The translations under genes and the position numbers were made by a program. From positions 27,616,956 through 27,680,955 of the forward strand of contig CM049318.1 in NCBI GenBank assembly GCA_026874595.1: DNA of 64,000 bases. The letters are read 5' to 3'. Shown here in pieces: positions 62,101 through 63,335 of the stretch. Under the pieces are notes generated by a model that ran no database searches, was not told the DNA's origin, and saw only the letters and a program-made list of their open reading frames with translations. This DNA is from Sipunculus nudus. Taxonomy: Eukaryota; Annelida; Sipuncula; Golfingiida; Sipunculidae. Numbering within the stretch: the stretch's first letter is position 1; each line of letters starts with the position of its first letter.

Positions 62101-63335
62101 CACTCATCCAGTGGGTGTCGTAGGTGTGTACTCCCGGTGTCCGGATCATCCACGGGTCACCTAGAAGTGAAAATGTATAAATCTGCAGTATAAATTTTAT
62201 TTATTATTGTTACAGTGTGCATATAAAAGCAGACCAAACTCTCTCACTAGTGAAATTTGCTCTTCTAGCGTAAAGGTTGGAAAGCCAGAAATGTGAACCA
62301 CCGACATGGGTAGAATCCTAGATCAGCCAAATATTTTCCCCTGAGCAAAATTTCTGTGTTGCATAATGACCATCAGTGTTATGATAGTGTGACCTAACAG
62401 CGGATACAAAATATCCTTCTTATCAACATATCCTTACAGCTGCTTTCTACTGCTATTTCGTGATGTACTAGTGATGTACTAGTAATGGTGGAGTAACTAT
62501 TAAAATGGTGAGTCCTTTAATCATAGATAATGTATTATGAGTTCTAAACAGGAATTCTACTTTCAAATGGAGTCATCTTAGTATTTGAAAGACATTGATT
62601 GATGCAATTAGCGTAAATTTTGAAAATAAAGCATACTGCATGAACCGTTTAACATCTTCAAAACACTTTATTATTTTATTATTATGTTTTTCATACAGCT
62701 GCCTCCCTGACTATTCAGCTATTTTATCCTTATATGCTTTTATGGGCACTTTTTTCCTACCTCATTATTTTAAACCACTGATTACAATACATTAACTCAA
62801 AAAAAACTCAACAAAATATTATCATTCGTAATTATGTCTATCATACAACAACCTCGTTCATTAATTAAGTAACACCACTTTATCATATATGCTTTCAAGT
62901 GAACTTGAAGTTGTACCTTATCATAACCTTTATATCACTGCTTCAACTTGGAAGAGGTTTAAAACAAACTGAGTTTGTGCATTTGTTAATCTGTTTGTGA
63001 TGCACAAATAAATATTGACAATGCAACCTTCTGATAATATTAATCAGAAAAATATAAATAAAACATCTATGATTTTTGTACTGCATGTTTTAAATTTAAG
63101 GACATATCTGTTTTGTAGAGACTTCTCTGGTCTAAACATTTACAAAAGAAGGTACCAACCATTGCCTTGATCAAAGTTCCACACTGCATCACCACTACCG
63201 AACCCAGTAGAAACTGCCACGGCATTAATGGGATGGAAGTTCGGGTCCCTGTAAGCCATGAATGCGTGGCTGTTTAACTTCCCGGTTCCCACCATGACGG
63301 TCTGGTTCACCCAGCTGATCCAGAAACTCCTCAAG
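1..63335 (-). CDS. Giant tandem Methyltransf_FA-domain gene, partial at both ends (41 exons, 23 domains)
   Basis: This is one phase-compatible exon chain on the minus strand: e1 63160-63335, then e2 to e41 down to position 1, listed individually below. The spliced length is about 9,789 nt with no in-frame stop. The product is 23 tandem copies of one domain of about 146-152 residues that I recognise as the farnesoic acid O-methyltransferase family (PF12248-type). No SAM-binding Rossmann motif is visible, so enzyme function should not be assumed from the family name. Every border between domains is a phase-1 intron, so each domain is a symmetric 1-1 unit. Two cysteines per domain suggest a disulfide and an extracellular setting (inference). 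The signal peptide, promoter, stop codon and any partner domains lie outside the window. The array could be two adjacent genes if a boundary hides in the 49109-53901 intron, but no start or stop exon is seen there. The span includes all introns. Confidence 0.9.
182..756. other. Intron with C and G homopolymer runs
   Basis: Non-coding intron between e40 and e41. It holds a run of about 12 C's near 268-279 and a run of about 21 G's at 473-493. No other structure is recognised. Runs of this length are prone to sequencing and assembly error. Confidence 0.7.
757..1200 (-). CDS. Exon e40: complete cysteine-free domain D22
   Basis: A single 444-nt exon (148 codons, phase 1-1). Landmarks: APTEYTYNNFWISVTGHDY, FTLRAGSDAHIALSEH, YEIVIGGWHNTQSVIKES, DILSPTEPRTFWVGW, LIEVGRGAIYG, WWRDPNPEAVNSIAVSNG, GEWFFNEM. 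Both conserved cysteines are missing (RAGSDAH and ILSPTE). Acceptor ATTTCAG, donor GTATGT. Confidence 0.93.
1689..2129 (-). CDS. Exon e39: complete domain D21
   Basis: A single 441-nt exon (147 codons, phase 1-1). Landmarks: TYVMITPSYYDYTMFNM, FKFKVRACRSAYIGLAAT, YEIILGNQDNERSVIRDR, GILSCTEYRQFWISW, TIHVGKGSRVG, MDWRVSDYSAVTGVSLSTT, GQWQVQKNQG. Both cysteines are present. Acceptor CTTCCAG, donor GTAATT. Confidence 0.93.
2450..2709 (-). CDS. Exon e38: second half of domain D20
   Basis: Encodes TAVRSEKQNVDNPEIEVD, QILNCNEMRPFWVSW (second cysteine), NVQLGRGVRPG, VQWQDDADPPRAVNWIGVG, ATFEVYSLQ. Phase 2 in (acceptor TTTACAG), phase 1 out (A|GTATGC). The terminal G.W.F motif is ATFEV here. An overlapping plus-strand frame is a shadow. 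Confidence 0.88.
2710..3513. other. Intron between e37 and e38, no clear content
   Basis: No gene is seen. Bases 2770-2930 are relatively GC-rich and resemble part of a dispersed repeat, but I have no second copy in the window to prove it. The small open frame at 3062-3271 has no recognisable product. Confidence 0.45.
3514..3706 (-). CDS. Exon e37: first half of domain D20
   Basis: Encodes APSMHVVTQDKYPNYKTLW, FVFKVRACHDVYIALSEQ (first cysteine), YEIAIGIRNNM and a split Arg codon. Phase 1 in (acceptor TTTCAG), phase 2 out (AG|GTTTGT). It uses the same phase-2 intron position as D13. Confidence 0.89.
3955..4285. repeat. Probable dispersed repeat fragment in the e36-e37 intron
   Basis: A stretch opening with imperfect inverted sequence around ggcggaggaaatt and gcctccagcaggagg, then a text-like 'aacataattaacacaacc' and 'gaaattttcagtgcat' style seen in invertebrate interspersed repeats. 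Only one copy is in the window, so the family is not proven. Confidence 0.35.
4496..4765 (-). CDS. Exon e36: second half of domain D19
   Basis: Encodes GANGNSEVIIKRNINSPDQ, LLSCNVLRPFWISW (second cysteine), NIRLGRGK, MISWQDGSPHAVTSVGVYTG, GVWEFSQDYG. Phase 1 in (ATTAAAG|GT, weak pyrimidine tract), phase 1 out (G|GTAGGT). Joined to e35 it gives VVIGGANGNSEVIIKRN, a good match to the family strand, and this supports the acceptor. Confidence 0.86.
5117..5187. repeat. (TA)n microsatellite
   Basis: About 70 bases of near-perfect TA dinucleotide repeat in the e35-e36 intron. A frame across it spelling Ile/Tyr repeats is an artefact. The rest of the intron 4766-5997 is AT-rich and shows no gene. 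Confidence 0.95.
5998..6165 (-). CDS. Exon e35: first half of domain D19
   Basis: Encodes GKSYTATTPASSGEIQTWM, FAFKVQTCEDVHIILPEF (first cysteine), YEVVI and the first base of a Gly codon. Phase 1 in (acceptor GTGTCAG), phase 1 out (G|GTGAGT). The intron splits the first glycine of VIGG, upstream of all other mid-domain introns except that in D5. Confidence 0.88.
6166..6874. other. AT-rich intron, nothing recognised
   Basis: Intron between e34 and e35. No coding pattern, tandem repeat or inverted repeat noticed. Confidence 0.6.
6875..7312 (-). CDS. Exon e34: complete cysteine-free domain D18
   Basis: A single 438-nt exon (146 codons, phase 1-1). Landmarks: RFYTMDRYNYELAW, IVMRIKAGADAHIVLARY, YEVVLGGWGNTRSAIRREY, NILSATTFNYFWISW, IIEVGRGG, YRYDNPRPINAISIATEG, GVWEFTQPQG. 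Both conserved cysteines are replaced (KAGADAH and ILSATT), and there is no other cysteine. Acceptor TTTTGCAG, donor GTCAGT. Confidence 0.93.
7313..9143. other. Intron with a pogo-like fragment near 7950-8033
   Basis: Mostly featureless AT-rich sequence. At about 7957-8033, 'gaccacc' style text ends in ggggttccactgta, which resembles the right end of the inverted-repeat element at 46123-46977. Small minus-strand frames at 8285-8701 have no recognisable product. Confidence 0.4.
9144..9285 (-). CDS. Exon e33: C-terminal third of domain D17
   Basis: Encodes LGQSTNISDNVILEYQEADS, LFTDGITFGVSALSRSIAG, EFQFDILQG. Phase 0 in (acceptor ATTTCAG), phase 1 out (G|GTACAG). Too short and diverged to stand out alone, but it lands in frame and in register with e32 across an 8.3 kb intron filled by the 339-bp satellite. 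VGRG is LGQS. Confidence 0.85.
9999..16410. mobile_element. Candidate Helentron-like (HINE-type) element with giant internal satellite
   Basis: Left end: acaagagacccaggggtct followed by the hairpin ttcactctgtgaa. Right end: a purine-rich gtggacggtggacagt tract and then gttcacagagtgaac, the inverse of the left hairpin. Between them lies the 339-bp tandem array. Subterminal inverted repeats, a 3' hairpin and internal tandem units are the known hallmarks of non-autonomous Helentron/HINE elements. No Rep/helicase coding is present. The class assignment is inference. Confidence 0.55.
10862..16245. repeat. 339-bp satellite array, about 16 units, two alternating subtypes
   Basis: The anchor gcagaaagtaggtcaacac recurs at 11801, 12140, 12479, 12818, 13157, 13496 and onward every 339 bp to about 16207; the first two or three units are shorter (about 300 bp) and diverged. 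Two unit types differ at linked sites: type A has gctagcgccatct and catatgatc, type B has ggtggcgccacct and cacatgatc. They mostly alternate, giving a 678-bp higher-order unit. It lies wholly inside the intron that splits D17. Confidence 0.95.
17599..17909 (-). CDS. Exon e32: N-terminal two thirds of divergent domain D17
   Basis: Encodes GDIYMLKIEPGDERRVSV, FKFKIKACSYAIVELLEG (first cysteine), YQFEIGANENTMTKVYRYE, YILSCNYFVDFWVTLNSHNI (second cysteine), R. Phase 1 in (acceptor TTACAG), phase 0 out (AGG|GTAAGT). YEIVIGG is YQFEIGA and FW.SW is FWVTL, so this is one of the most diverged repeats. Intron position matches D8 and D10. Confidence 0.9.
17910..19046. other. Intron e31-e32, possible old pogo-like remnant at 18380-18565
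   Basis: No gene. Bases 18380-18565 contain 'agccaggtggtcgcataac' and 'ttagactgta', resembling fragments of the inverted-repeat element at 46123. The remainder is unremarkable AT-rich intron. Confidence 0.4.
19047..19307 (-). CDS. Exon e31: second half of cysteine-free domain D16
   Basis: Encodes NRETIIRTGHGGEQRALAET, NILSDSELQYFWVSW, NGLIEAGIG, VHWQDPETKDVNAIGISSD, GEWEFFHYDG. The second conserved cysteine is Asp (ILSDSE), matching loss of the first in e30. VGRG is AGIG. Phase 1 in (acceptor TTCCCAG), phase 1 out (G|GTAAGC). Confidence 0.9.
19495..21653. mobile_element. DNA transposon with about 26-bp terminal inverted repeats (non-autonomous or degraded)
   Basis: The left end taccgtatttcatccaattg at 19495 is matched by the inverse caattagatgaaatacggta ending at 21653, with one mismatch, and the inverted match continues a few bases inward (ttcga / tcgaa). 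Possible TA target duplication at both tips. The longest internal frames (20003-20227 minus, 20696-21013 plus) are not a transposase I recognise. The superfamily is undetermined. It sits in the intron that splits D16. Confidence 0.8.
20415..20452. repeat. (GA)n microsatellite
   Basis: About 38 bases of gagaga with one interruption, inside the inverted-repeat transposon. The plus-strand frame running through it, Glu/Arg alternating, is not a gene. Confidence 0.9.
21997..22510. repeat. Dispersed repeat fragment, family shared with 37100-37935
   Basis: Starts with acaagagcaccgcatatggt and ends in a gacagactgacggacagacc tract followed by ggttctgtcatat. The stretch near 22340-22470 (gcccataatcgaacaag, gagtttcatgaaaatcc, agtaagttatggcag) matches 37746-37850 in order. 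This makes it a second, diverged copy of the same family. Confidence 0.7.
23120..23299 (-). CDS. Exon e30: first half of cysteine-free domain D16
   Basis: Encodes GRFVNVKTPAALTYNRLWFS, LVFRVKAKEHAHILLAP, YEIVFGASG. The first conserved cysteine is Lys (KAKEHAH). Phase 1 in (acceptor TTTTCAG), phase 1 out (G|GTAATG). The intron splits the glycine codon of the GN turn, a position seen only here. The second half lies about 3.8 kb away, across an inverted-repeat transposon. Confidence 0.88.
23300..24406. other. Intron e29-e30, homopurine/pyrimidine-rich
   Basis: Bases 23390-23770 are dominated by variants of cttaagaaa and ttcttataa on both strands, perhaps an old inverted-repeat element. No gene or clean termini seen. 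Confidence 0.35.
24407..24601 (-). CDS. Exon e29: second half of domain D15
   Basis: Encodes GVLSCTEMRNFWLRWTAG (second cysteine), KIQVGRGDGVG, LLEYQDTQPYTVHALSLST, GFGATGRWEFQKDQG. Phase 1 in (acceptor CCTTCAG), phase 1 out (G|GTATAA). All C-terminal landmarks are intact. Confidence 0.92.
25314..25553 (-). CDS. Exon e28: first half of domain D15
   Basis: Encodes GDVYGYFTPNAYRYDMFM, VFLFRVQACNDAHITLSN (first cysteine), YEIVIGGSSNTRTFLRREK and VASEETS. Phase 1 in (acceptor TTCAAAG), phase 1 out (G|GTATGG). The intron lies just before VLSC, near the D4/D7/D11/D12/D14 position but in phase 1 rather than 0. Confidence 0.92.
26035..26076 (-). CDS. Exon e27: 42-nt Gly/Pro/Ser/Thr linker mini-exon
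   Basis: Reads GSAGGTEPPTPSSG in the domain frame. Acceptor TTTACAG and donor GTAGGA. It is 14 codons, phase 1-1, so it can be included or skipped without changing the frame. It joins D14 to D15. Composition suggests a flexible, possibly O-glycosylated hinge (inference). It was called from splice sites, phase and composition, as no homology is available at this length. Confidence 0.72.
26184..26206. repeat. Poly-G run of about 23 bases
   Basis: A pure G tract in the e26-e27 intron. Long G/C tracts also occur at 473-493, 40372-40383 and 48632-48650. Confidence 0.9.
26351..26600. repeat. About 83-bp tandem repeat, three copies
   Basis: The phrase ccataattgcaaggaaa ... acacagccat ... ctgggcc recurs starting at about 26351, 26435 and 26518. 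Copies are diverged by roughly a fifth. Plus-strand frames here are artefacts of the repeat. Confidence 0.8.
26631..27635. mobile_element. HINE-like repeat, copy A (about 5 internal units of about 180 bp)
   Basis: Left end: gatgtgtcggaacgacac, then tgcccccgcctgggg. Right end: gacggacatgggtaaaac followed by the hairpin tgccccggccac-ttt-gtggcaggggca, the inverse of the left motif. Internal units carry gcaggcattgcg and gaactcgatctgtaactgg; spacings are 180, 180, 161 and 181 bp. Copy B is at 41588-43131. Confidence 0.75.
28000..28201 (-). CDS. Exon e26: second half of domain D14
   Basis: Encodes NTPNILSCNVPQPFWISW (second cysteine), AGGQIGLGTGKSVG, STPYDVNAVSVKTKDNQPG and WIFRSP. Phase 0 in (acceptor TTTTAG), phase 1 out (A|GTAAGA). 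GRG is GTG. It is followed across a 1.9 kb intron by the Gly/Pro linker mini-exon e27. Confidence 0.9.
28591..28826 (-). CDS. Exon e25: first half of domain D14
   Basis: Encodes YQVEVFTTGSNKYQHMDVQV, VLFEVAACNYAALALSV (first cysteine), YEVVIGDAGNTRSVIRRG and MELASQ. Phase 1 in (TTGACAG|CTTAT), phase 0 out (CAA|GTAAGT). A second AG eight bases in would shift the frame and was rejected. DAH is YAA in this copy. Confidence 0.9.
29399..29652 (-). CDS. Exon e24: second half of domain D13
   Basis: Encodes SQIREGKQGPARAHTPTPR, IVRCGRLLPFWIDWS (second cysteine), DEIHVGTGEEVG, MAWKDPNFKWISSLSLSTWV and AEWEIPATQ. Phase 2 in (acceptor CGACAG), phase 1 out (A|GTAAGT). ILSC is IVRC and GRG is GTG. Part of the sequence around its donor is echoed about 110 bp downstream in the intron. 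Confidence 0.88.
30035..30221 (-). CDS. Exon e23: first half of domain D13
   Basis: Encodes GDAFTLYTDRQYRYNYTWMV, FIFKVKTCNDAHILLSS (first cysteine), YEIVLGGARNT plus a split Trp codon. Phase 1 in (acceptor ATTTCAG), phase 2 out (TG|GTAAGG). The split falls at the residue normally Arg in N.RS.IR; the same phase-2 position is used in D20. The longest open frame here is a shadow in another register. Confidence 0.88.
30833..31058 (-). CDS. Exon e22: second half of domain D12
   Basis: Encodes GGHLSTADTPNVLSCNEYRS (second cysteine), FWTRWHNATIELGRG, SIMSWYDDEPYAVKGFGVST, GFSSSGEWMMFANEG. Phase 0 in (acceptor GTTCAG), phase 1 out (G|GTGGGT). HLSTADTP closely matches HLHTAETP in the single-exon D22, which supports the chosen acceptor. 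The intron upstream (3.5 kb) carries a 2.2 kb repeat element and an 87-bp array. Confidence 0.9.
31397..33636. mobile_element. HINE-like repeat with terminal inverted repeats and six internal units
   Basis: Left tip gtatcgccagaca at 31397 and right tip tgtctggcgatac ending at 33636 are exact inverse copies. The right end also forms its own hairpin with gtatctccagac. Inside, six units of about 318-337 bp each carry the palindromic core aggtggcgccacct (31660, 31980, 32317, 32639, 32975, 33302). No coding capacity. Lies in the intron splitting D12. Confidence 0.8.
33653..34178. repeat. 87-bp tandem repeat, six copies
   Basis: The unit ttactaagggatagatcta begins at 33653, 33740, 33827, 33914, 34001 and 34088, exactly 87 bp apart, and copies are nearly identical. 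A single diverged copy of the same unit is seen at about 63680-63765, and a weaker one near 4806-4880. Confidence 0.95.
34574..34788 (-). CDS. Exon e21: first half of domain D12, with probable GC donor
   Basis: Encodes VKAMYVTTTNQYEYKRLWY, VVKIKACNDAHISLAS (first cysteine), YEIVIGGWRNQRSVIRKQKQ. Phase 1 in (acceptor TTTCAG). The best donor is AAACAG|GCAAGT, a GC-AG type site in phase 0; it restores the 15-residue spacing to VLSC. A GT two codons further would need a different acceptor and would remove six residues conserved in other domains. Confidence 0.85.
35670..35868. repeat. Palindrome-containing repeat fragment abutting the e20 donor
   Basis: Two half-copies of gtaggtggcaccac ... gtatacgac style sequence about 130 bp apart, related to the arrays at 55450-56460 and 10260-10640. 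It stops about 10 bp before the donor of e20. The rest of 34789-35670 shows no gene. Confidence 0.65.
35878..36100 (-). CDS. Exon e20: second half of domain D11
   Basis: Encodes GPNLKEERIYGLIDCKELRR (second cysteine), FWIRWDSGNIRFGVGQ, NPHPVNGVSFSTGWGATGEW and EILQDWG. Phase 0 in (acceptor ACCACAG), phase 1 out (G|GTAAGG). The GRG glycine-rich turn is GVG. A dispersed palindrome-containing repeat begins only about 10 bp past the donor. Confidence 0.9.
36330..36800. repeat. Dispersed repeat, copy 1 (second copy 37975-38190)
   Basis: The phrase gctctctgcaggcttaatgg ... gtttcactca ... ctttcaggggttcctcc matches 38036-38125 (ttctctgcaggctaatggg ... gtttcactca ... ctttcagggattcctca). The two copies flank the 37100-37935 element. 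Family unknown. Confidence 0.65.
37100..37935. mobile_element. HINE-like repeat with 3' hairpin
   Basis: Right end: gacggaaggacagaaggacg tract followed by the hairpin tactccc-atcatatgac-gggagta. Body matches 21997-22510. The left border is not clear and may extend to about 36835. No coding capacity. Confidence 0.55.
38377..38588 (-). CDS. Exon e19: first half of domain D11
   Basis: Encodes GNMYHVHTPVKYNYTYNW, VVFDASACHDAHLALAQ (first cysteine), YSVVIGGGGNSRQWIREN and IL. Phase 1 in (acceptor TTTCAG), phase 0 out (TTG|GTGAGT). The YEIVIGGW strand is YSVVIGGG, otherwise standard. The next exon lies about 2.3 kb downstream across repeat-rich intron. Confidence 0.9.
39031..39163 (-). CDS. Exon e18: C-terminal third of domain D10
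   Basis: Encodes VGRGSITGQNRFLYYRDPRP, KGTNAISISTGWGATGIWEF, GQVTG. Phase 0 in (acceptor TTGTTAG), phase 1 out (G|GTAGAT). A 35-bp minisatellite starts about 50 bp upstream of this exon, inside the preceding intron. Confidence 0.9.
39216..39556. repeat. 35-bp minisatellite, about 10 copies
   Basis: The unit caataccaaacaaagtaaca followed by tgaaatcgtaactct repeats every 35 bp from about 39221, with very few substitutions. No spacers. It lies in the D10 intron about 50 bp from e18. Confidence 0.95.
39583..40880. repeat. Old copy of the 49387-53760 repeat family
   Basis: Starts acaagggattcatgggtca ... ctcagctgaa, like 49389. The section 40540-40760 (gcataacactga, gacatggtgcttgaaaac, ttgatccattggtttcaaat) matches 51235-51480 with about a fifth of bases changed. 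Includes a G-run at 40372. Confidence 0.7.
41051..41358 (-). CDS. Exon e17: N-terminal two thirds of domain D10
   Basis: Encodes FFTPNEYQYNKVIYTPADEG, FLFSVQACNDAHISLSS (first cysteine), YEIVIGGYRNRQSDIRNG, GILDCNELRPFWVSWWGG (second cysteine), IIE. Phase 1 in (acceptor TTTCAG), phase 0 out (GAG|GTTAGT). Length (308 nt) and phases equal those of e14 in D8. This pair is the closest I see in the array. Confidence 0.92.
41588..43131. mobile_element. HINE-like repeat, copy B (about 8 internal units)
   Basis: Same ends as the copy at 26631: gatgtgtcggaacgacac ... tgcccccgcctgggg on the left, and a hairpin around ccagccac-ttt-gtggcggggg on the right. The gcaggcattgcg anchor recurs at about 41778, 41957, 42137, 42298, 42478, 42658, 42839 and 43018. 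The 161-bp short spacing occurs at the equivalent place in copy A, with three more 180-bp units here. Confidence 0.8.
43452..43907 (-). CDS. Exon e16: complete but divergent domain D9
   Basis: A single 456-nt exon (152 codons, phase 1-1), the longest single-exon domain. Landmarks: SYHTMWLSPALDENTFDF, VTGCSNAHITLYPG, YDIVLGARNNEVSRIYKG, DILHCFEERKFSLTWKEG, VSGLSVSTGPGSTGQWEFKR. Both cysteines remain, but FW.SW is FSLTW and the VGRG motif is replaced by VLKRDSARGRQ. This is one of the two most diverged repeats. Acceptor TGCACAG, donor GTAGGA. Confidence 0.92.
44317..44449 (-). CDS. Exon e15: C-terminal third of domain D8
   Basis: Encodes VGRGWTVYNNVFLTYNAPN, VHMVALSTGWGSEG, LWSFRQYVG. Phase 0 in (ATTGCAG|GTT), phase 1 out (G|GTCTGT). 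A GTATAA donor 6 bases downstream would end in phase 2 and break the junction with e16, so GTCTGT was chosen. It is the same length (133 nt) as e18, its counterpart in D10. Confidence 0.87.
44932..45239 (-). CDS. Exon e14: N-terminal two thirds of domain D8
   Basis: Encodes GQVARIRTPDFYTYTNAHY, FFTVRACNDAHIGLFES (first cysteine), YEIVLGGYKNTKSDIRDG, NILSCNSQRPFWISW (second cysteine) and RQGTIL. Phase 1 in, phase 0 out (CTG|GTACTT). The intron interrupts the motif just before VGRG, the same position and phase as in D10 and D17. GGY.N..SDIR.G.QGR is shared with D10. Confidence 0.92.
45745..45961 (-). CDS. Exon e13: second half of domain D7
   Basis: Encodes VVEEETNGILDCRESRPFW (second cysteine), VSWDGSLIQVGRG, FMEYTDQQPKPAYLVAMTTG and GEWKYGLATG. 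Phase 0 in (acceptor TTGTAAG), phase 1 out (G|GTACGT). This is a textbook C-terminal half with intact FWVSW and VGRG. A pogo-like inverted-repeat element lies just upstream in the preceding intron. Confidence 0.9.
45962..47583. other. Intron e12-e13 containing a pogo-like element
   Basis: Holds the inverted-repeat element at 46123-46977 and otherwise AT-rich sequence without genes. Confidence 0.6.
46123..46977. mobile_element. pogo/Tigger-like MITE or degraded transposon
   Basis: Left end tacagtgaactcccgcatga then cgaccacc; right end ggtggtcgcgttaacagg then gttttactgta. The right end inverted (tacagtaaaaccctgttaac) matches the left with several differences. TA at both tips fits Tc1/mariner-type insertion. 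The ends resemble pogo/Tigger termini known from many animals. The 46471-46731 minus frame is not a recognisable transposase. Confidence 0.65.
47584..47813 (-). CDS. Exon e12: first half of domain D7
   Basis: Encodes DKRFTVTSSGTGRFEET, YHRFRVMACSDVRLALG (first cysteine), NYEVTIGVDGNTHSHINR and GQKVE. Phase 1 in (acceptor TTACCAG), phase 0 out. The donor is ambiguous: GAG|GTGAGG (used here, low end 47584) or AAG|GTTGAG six bases upstream (low end 47590), also phase 0. The second would give the 15-residue spacing to ILDC most common in the array. Confidence 0.82.
48632..48650. repeat. Poly-C run of about 19 bases beside the e11 donor
   Basis: A pure C tract ends 17 bp from the donor of e11. 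It extends into an open frame only by read-through. Confidence 0.9.
48668..49108 (-). CDS. Exon e11: complete domain D6
   Basis: A single 441-nt exon (147 codons, phase 1-1). Landmarks: RQLWFSHHFHEMAFKVKACQDAKIALSQ, split here as NRQLWFSHH and FKVKACQDAKIALS; then YEIVIGSDNNQKTRIRR, NILSCDRSQWFWLSW, IQLGNG, VDSLSFSTSSQSEGTWEF. Both cysteines are present. The acceptor is CTTTTAG; the donor is GTAAAT, next to a run of about 19 C's in the intron. Confidence 0.93.
49387..51995. mobile_element. HINE-like repeat element in the 4.8 kb intron
   Basis: Left: acaagggacctatgggtcac then gctcagctgtta. Right: a gacggacggacggacg tract, then the hairpin tagctcagatgactta / tagtcagctgagcta, whose arm is the inverse of the left gctcagctg. 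No coding capacity. Its right part, 50231-51995, is duplicated in tandem immediately downstream. Confidence 0.6.
51996..53760. repeat. Second copy of a 1,765-bp tandem segmental duplication
   Basis: From aatgccataggtgactgcat to the gacgg tract and the hairpin cagctgagcta, this segment repeats 50231-51995 almost base for base. Differences are mainly single substitutions and A-run length changes. It is not a gene duplication; no exon is included. Confidence 0.95.
53902..54105 (-). CDS. Exon e10: C-terminal part of domain D5
   Basis: Encodes QILSCHEPRRFWISFGEPG (second cysteine), VLLEVGRESV in place of VGRG, and VRAVSLRTSAAVGGAEWILE. Phase 1 in (acceptor TTTACAG), phase 1 out (G|GTGAGA). Sequence after the GRG position is diverged from the family (ILAFRPSRNHG). 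It precedes the 4.8 kb intron. Confidence 0.87.
54399..54495 (-). CDS. Exon e9: middle of domain D5
   Basis: A 97-nt exon reading DTYEVVIGNQGNTITSIRES, then VDGADAVTAQTP. Phase 0 in (acceptor TCTTCAG), phase 1 out (C|GTATGT). The core strand YEVVIG and N.ITSIR match the middle of every other domain. Its small size and two exact splice sites make it easy to miss in gene prediction. Confidence 0.87.
54496..55440. other. Part of the e8-e9 intron, no recognised content
   Basis: AT-rich to 54990, then a more mixed stretch 54990-55440 open on both strands for short distances (55002-55205 minus, 55075-55311 plus). Neither product is recognisable. Confidence 0.4.
55445..56760. mobile_element. Palindrome-rich repeat element with 3' hairpin
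   Basis: Eight half-units of about 130-150 bp, each with an aggtggcgccacc core (about 55455, 55604, 55735, 55880, 56012, 56160, 56290, 56440). Alternating cores end in ctgtcat or agttttgcgta, so the true unit is about 280 bp. The right end at 56731-56757 is the hairpin gtatccgcaaaac-tct-gttttggcggatac, similar in layout to the end of the 31397-33636 element. The left border is not found. Confidence 0.65.
56914..57059 (-). CDS. Exon e8: N-terminal part of domain D5
   Basis: Encodes GDVFTMFTASTDDYTKNS, LEFEVKACGEARIALSS (first cysteine) and FRTNR. Phase 1 in (acceptor ATTTCAG), phase 0 out (AGG|GTAAGA). The intron falls just before the conserved TYEVVIG strand, a position seen only in D5. D5 is the only domain split over three exons. 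The following intron carries most of a palindrome-rich repeat element. Confidence 0.86.
57523..57763 (-). CDS. Exon e7: second half of domain D4
   Basis: Encodes TLGTGEVWASTDTNEILDC (second cysteine), IRFFWLQWTRDQLILGTG, a Pro/Arg-rich loop with TPPTPRPRD, then ISVSTSSNKAGAWEFRNFEG. Phase 0 in (acceptor CTACAG), phase 1 out (donor GTCAGT). The longest open frame here lies in another register and is a shadow; the domain frame is the one consistent with both splice phases. Confidence 0.87.
58211..58425 (-). CDS. Exon e6: first half of domain D4
   Basis: Encodes GRLLQVTTSDRNANPDY, then EIVFGLKACSNARLML (first cysteine), then WEVIIGENDNKQTRIERR. Enters phase 1 (acceptor TTTAATAG), leaves phase 0 (AGG|GTAACC). 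A second AG 12 nt downstream would break the frame, so the upstream acceptor was chosen. The intron falls between IRR and ILSC, a position shared with D7, D11, D12 and D14. Confidence 0.88.
58426..59066. other. Intron e5-e6, nothing recognised
   Basis: AT-rich intron with no coding pattern, repeat or inverted termini noticed. Confidence 0.6.
59067..59504 (-). CDS. Exon e5: complete domain D3
   Basis: A single 438-nt exon (146 codons, phase 1-1) encodes a whole domain. Landmarks: FTVTSCKAAYIALQ, YIIAIGENNNQATSISR in place of the usual YEIVIGGW..RS.IR, AVLSCSTPRTFWIQWIGGRIEVGQG, VHAVSMTTKEDAVGRFQF. Both cysteines are present. The IGENNN variant is shared in kind with D4 (IGENDN), so these neighbours may be related duplicates. 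Acceptor CTTACAG, donor GTGAGA. Confidence 0.92.
59505..60822. other. Intron e4-e5, nothing recognised
   Basis: Somewhat less AT-rich around 60100-60650. The short plus frame at 59806-60009 has no recognisable product. No repeat structure was noticed. Confidence 0.55.
60823..60870 (-). CDS. Exon e4: 48-nt proline-rich linker mini-exon
   Basis: The exon reads AFPPPPTVPAPDLTS. Acceptor ATTACAG and donor GTAAGT. It is 16 codons, phase 1-1, and runs directly into D3. FTPPPP in e3 and AFPPPP here suggest that the two mini-exons are duplicates. Both could be alternatively spliced cassettes, which only transcripts would show. Confidence 0.75.
61208..61240 (-). CDS. Exon e3: 33-nt proline-rich linker mini-exon
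   Basis: The exon reads FTPPPPGIPT after the split codon. Acceptor CTTACAG and donor GTAAGT are both strong. It is 33 nt, phase 1-1, so including or skipping it keeps the frame. With e4 it forms an extended Pro/Thr linker between D2 and D3. It is too short to show up as an ORF; I call it from its splice sites, its phase and its similarity in kind to e4. Confidence 0.75.
61717..62160 (-). CDS. Exon e2: complete domain D2
   Basis: A single exon of 444 nt (148 codons, phase 1-1) encodes a whole domain. Landmarks in order: HTYDTHWMSV at the N-terminus, FSLKACKDGHLSL with the first cysteine, YEIVIGGWSNQRSVIR, DIMQCDQYLDFWVSW with the second cysteine, IAVGRG, MNWTDPNHHTVNAIGMAT, then GLWNIRSRR. 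The acceptor is CTTCTAG and the donor GTAAGT. It has no internal intron, like D3, D6, D9, D18, D21 and D22. It is followed directly by the two proline-rich mini-exons. Confidence 0.93.
62161..63159. other. Intron e1-e2, nothing recognised
   Basis: AT-rich intron. A short direct repeat gatgtactagt occurs twice near 62461-62481. No gene seen. Confidence 0.6.
63160..63335 (-). CDS. Exon e1: second half of domain D1
   Basis: This exon encodes the C-terminal half of a Methyltransf_FA domain: RSFWISW, MVGTGKL, YRDPNFHPINAVAVSTGFG, then VWNFDQG. The acceptor is TTACACAG and the donor GTTGGT. It enters in phase 2, just before LRSFW, an intron position not used by any other domain here. It leaves in phase 1. 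The exon for the first half, with its cysteine pair, is not found between 63336 and 64000 and must lie further upstream. The usual GRG is GTG here. Confidence 0.85.
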
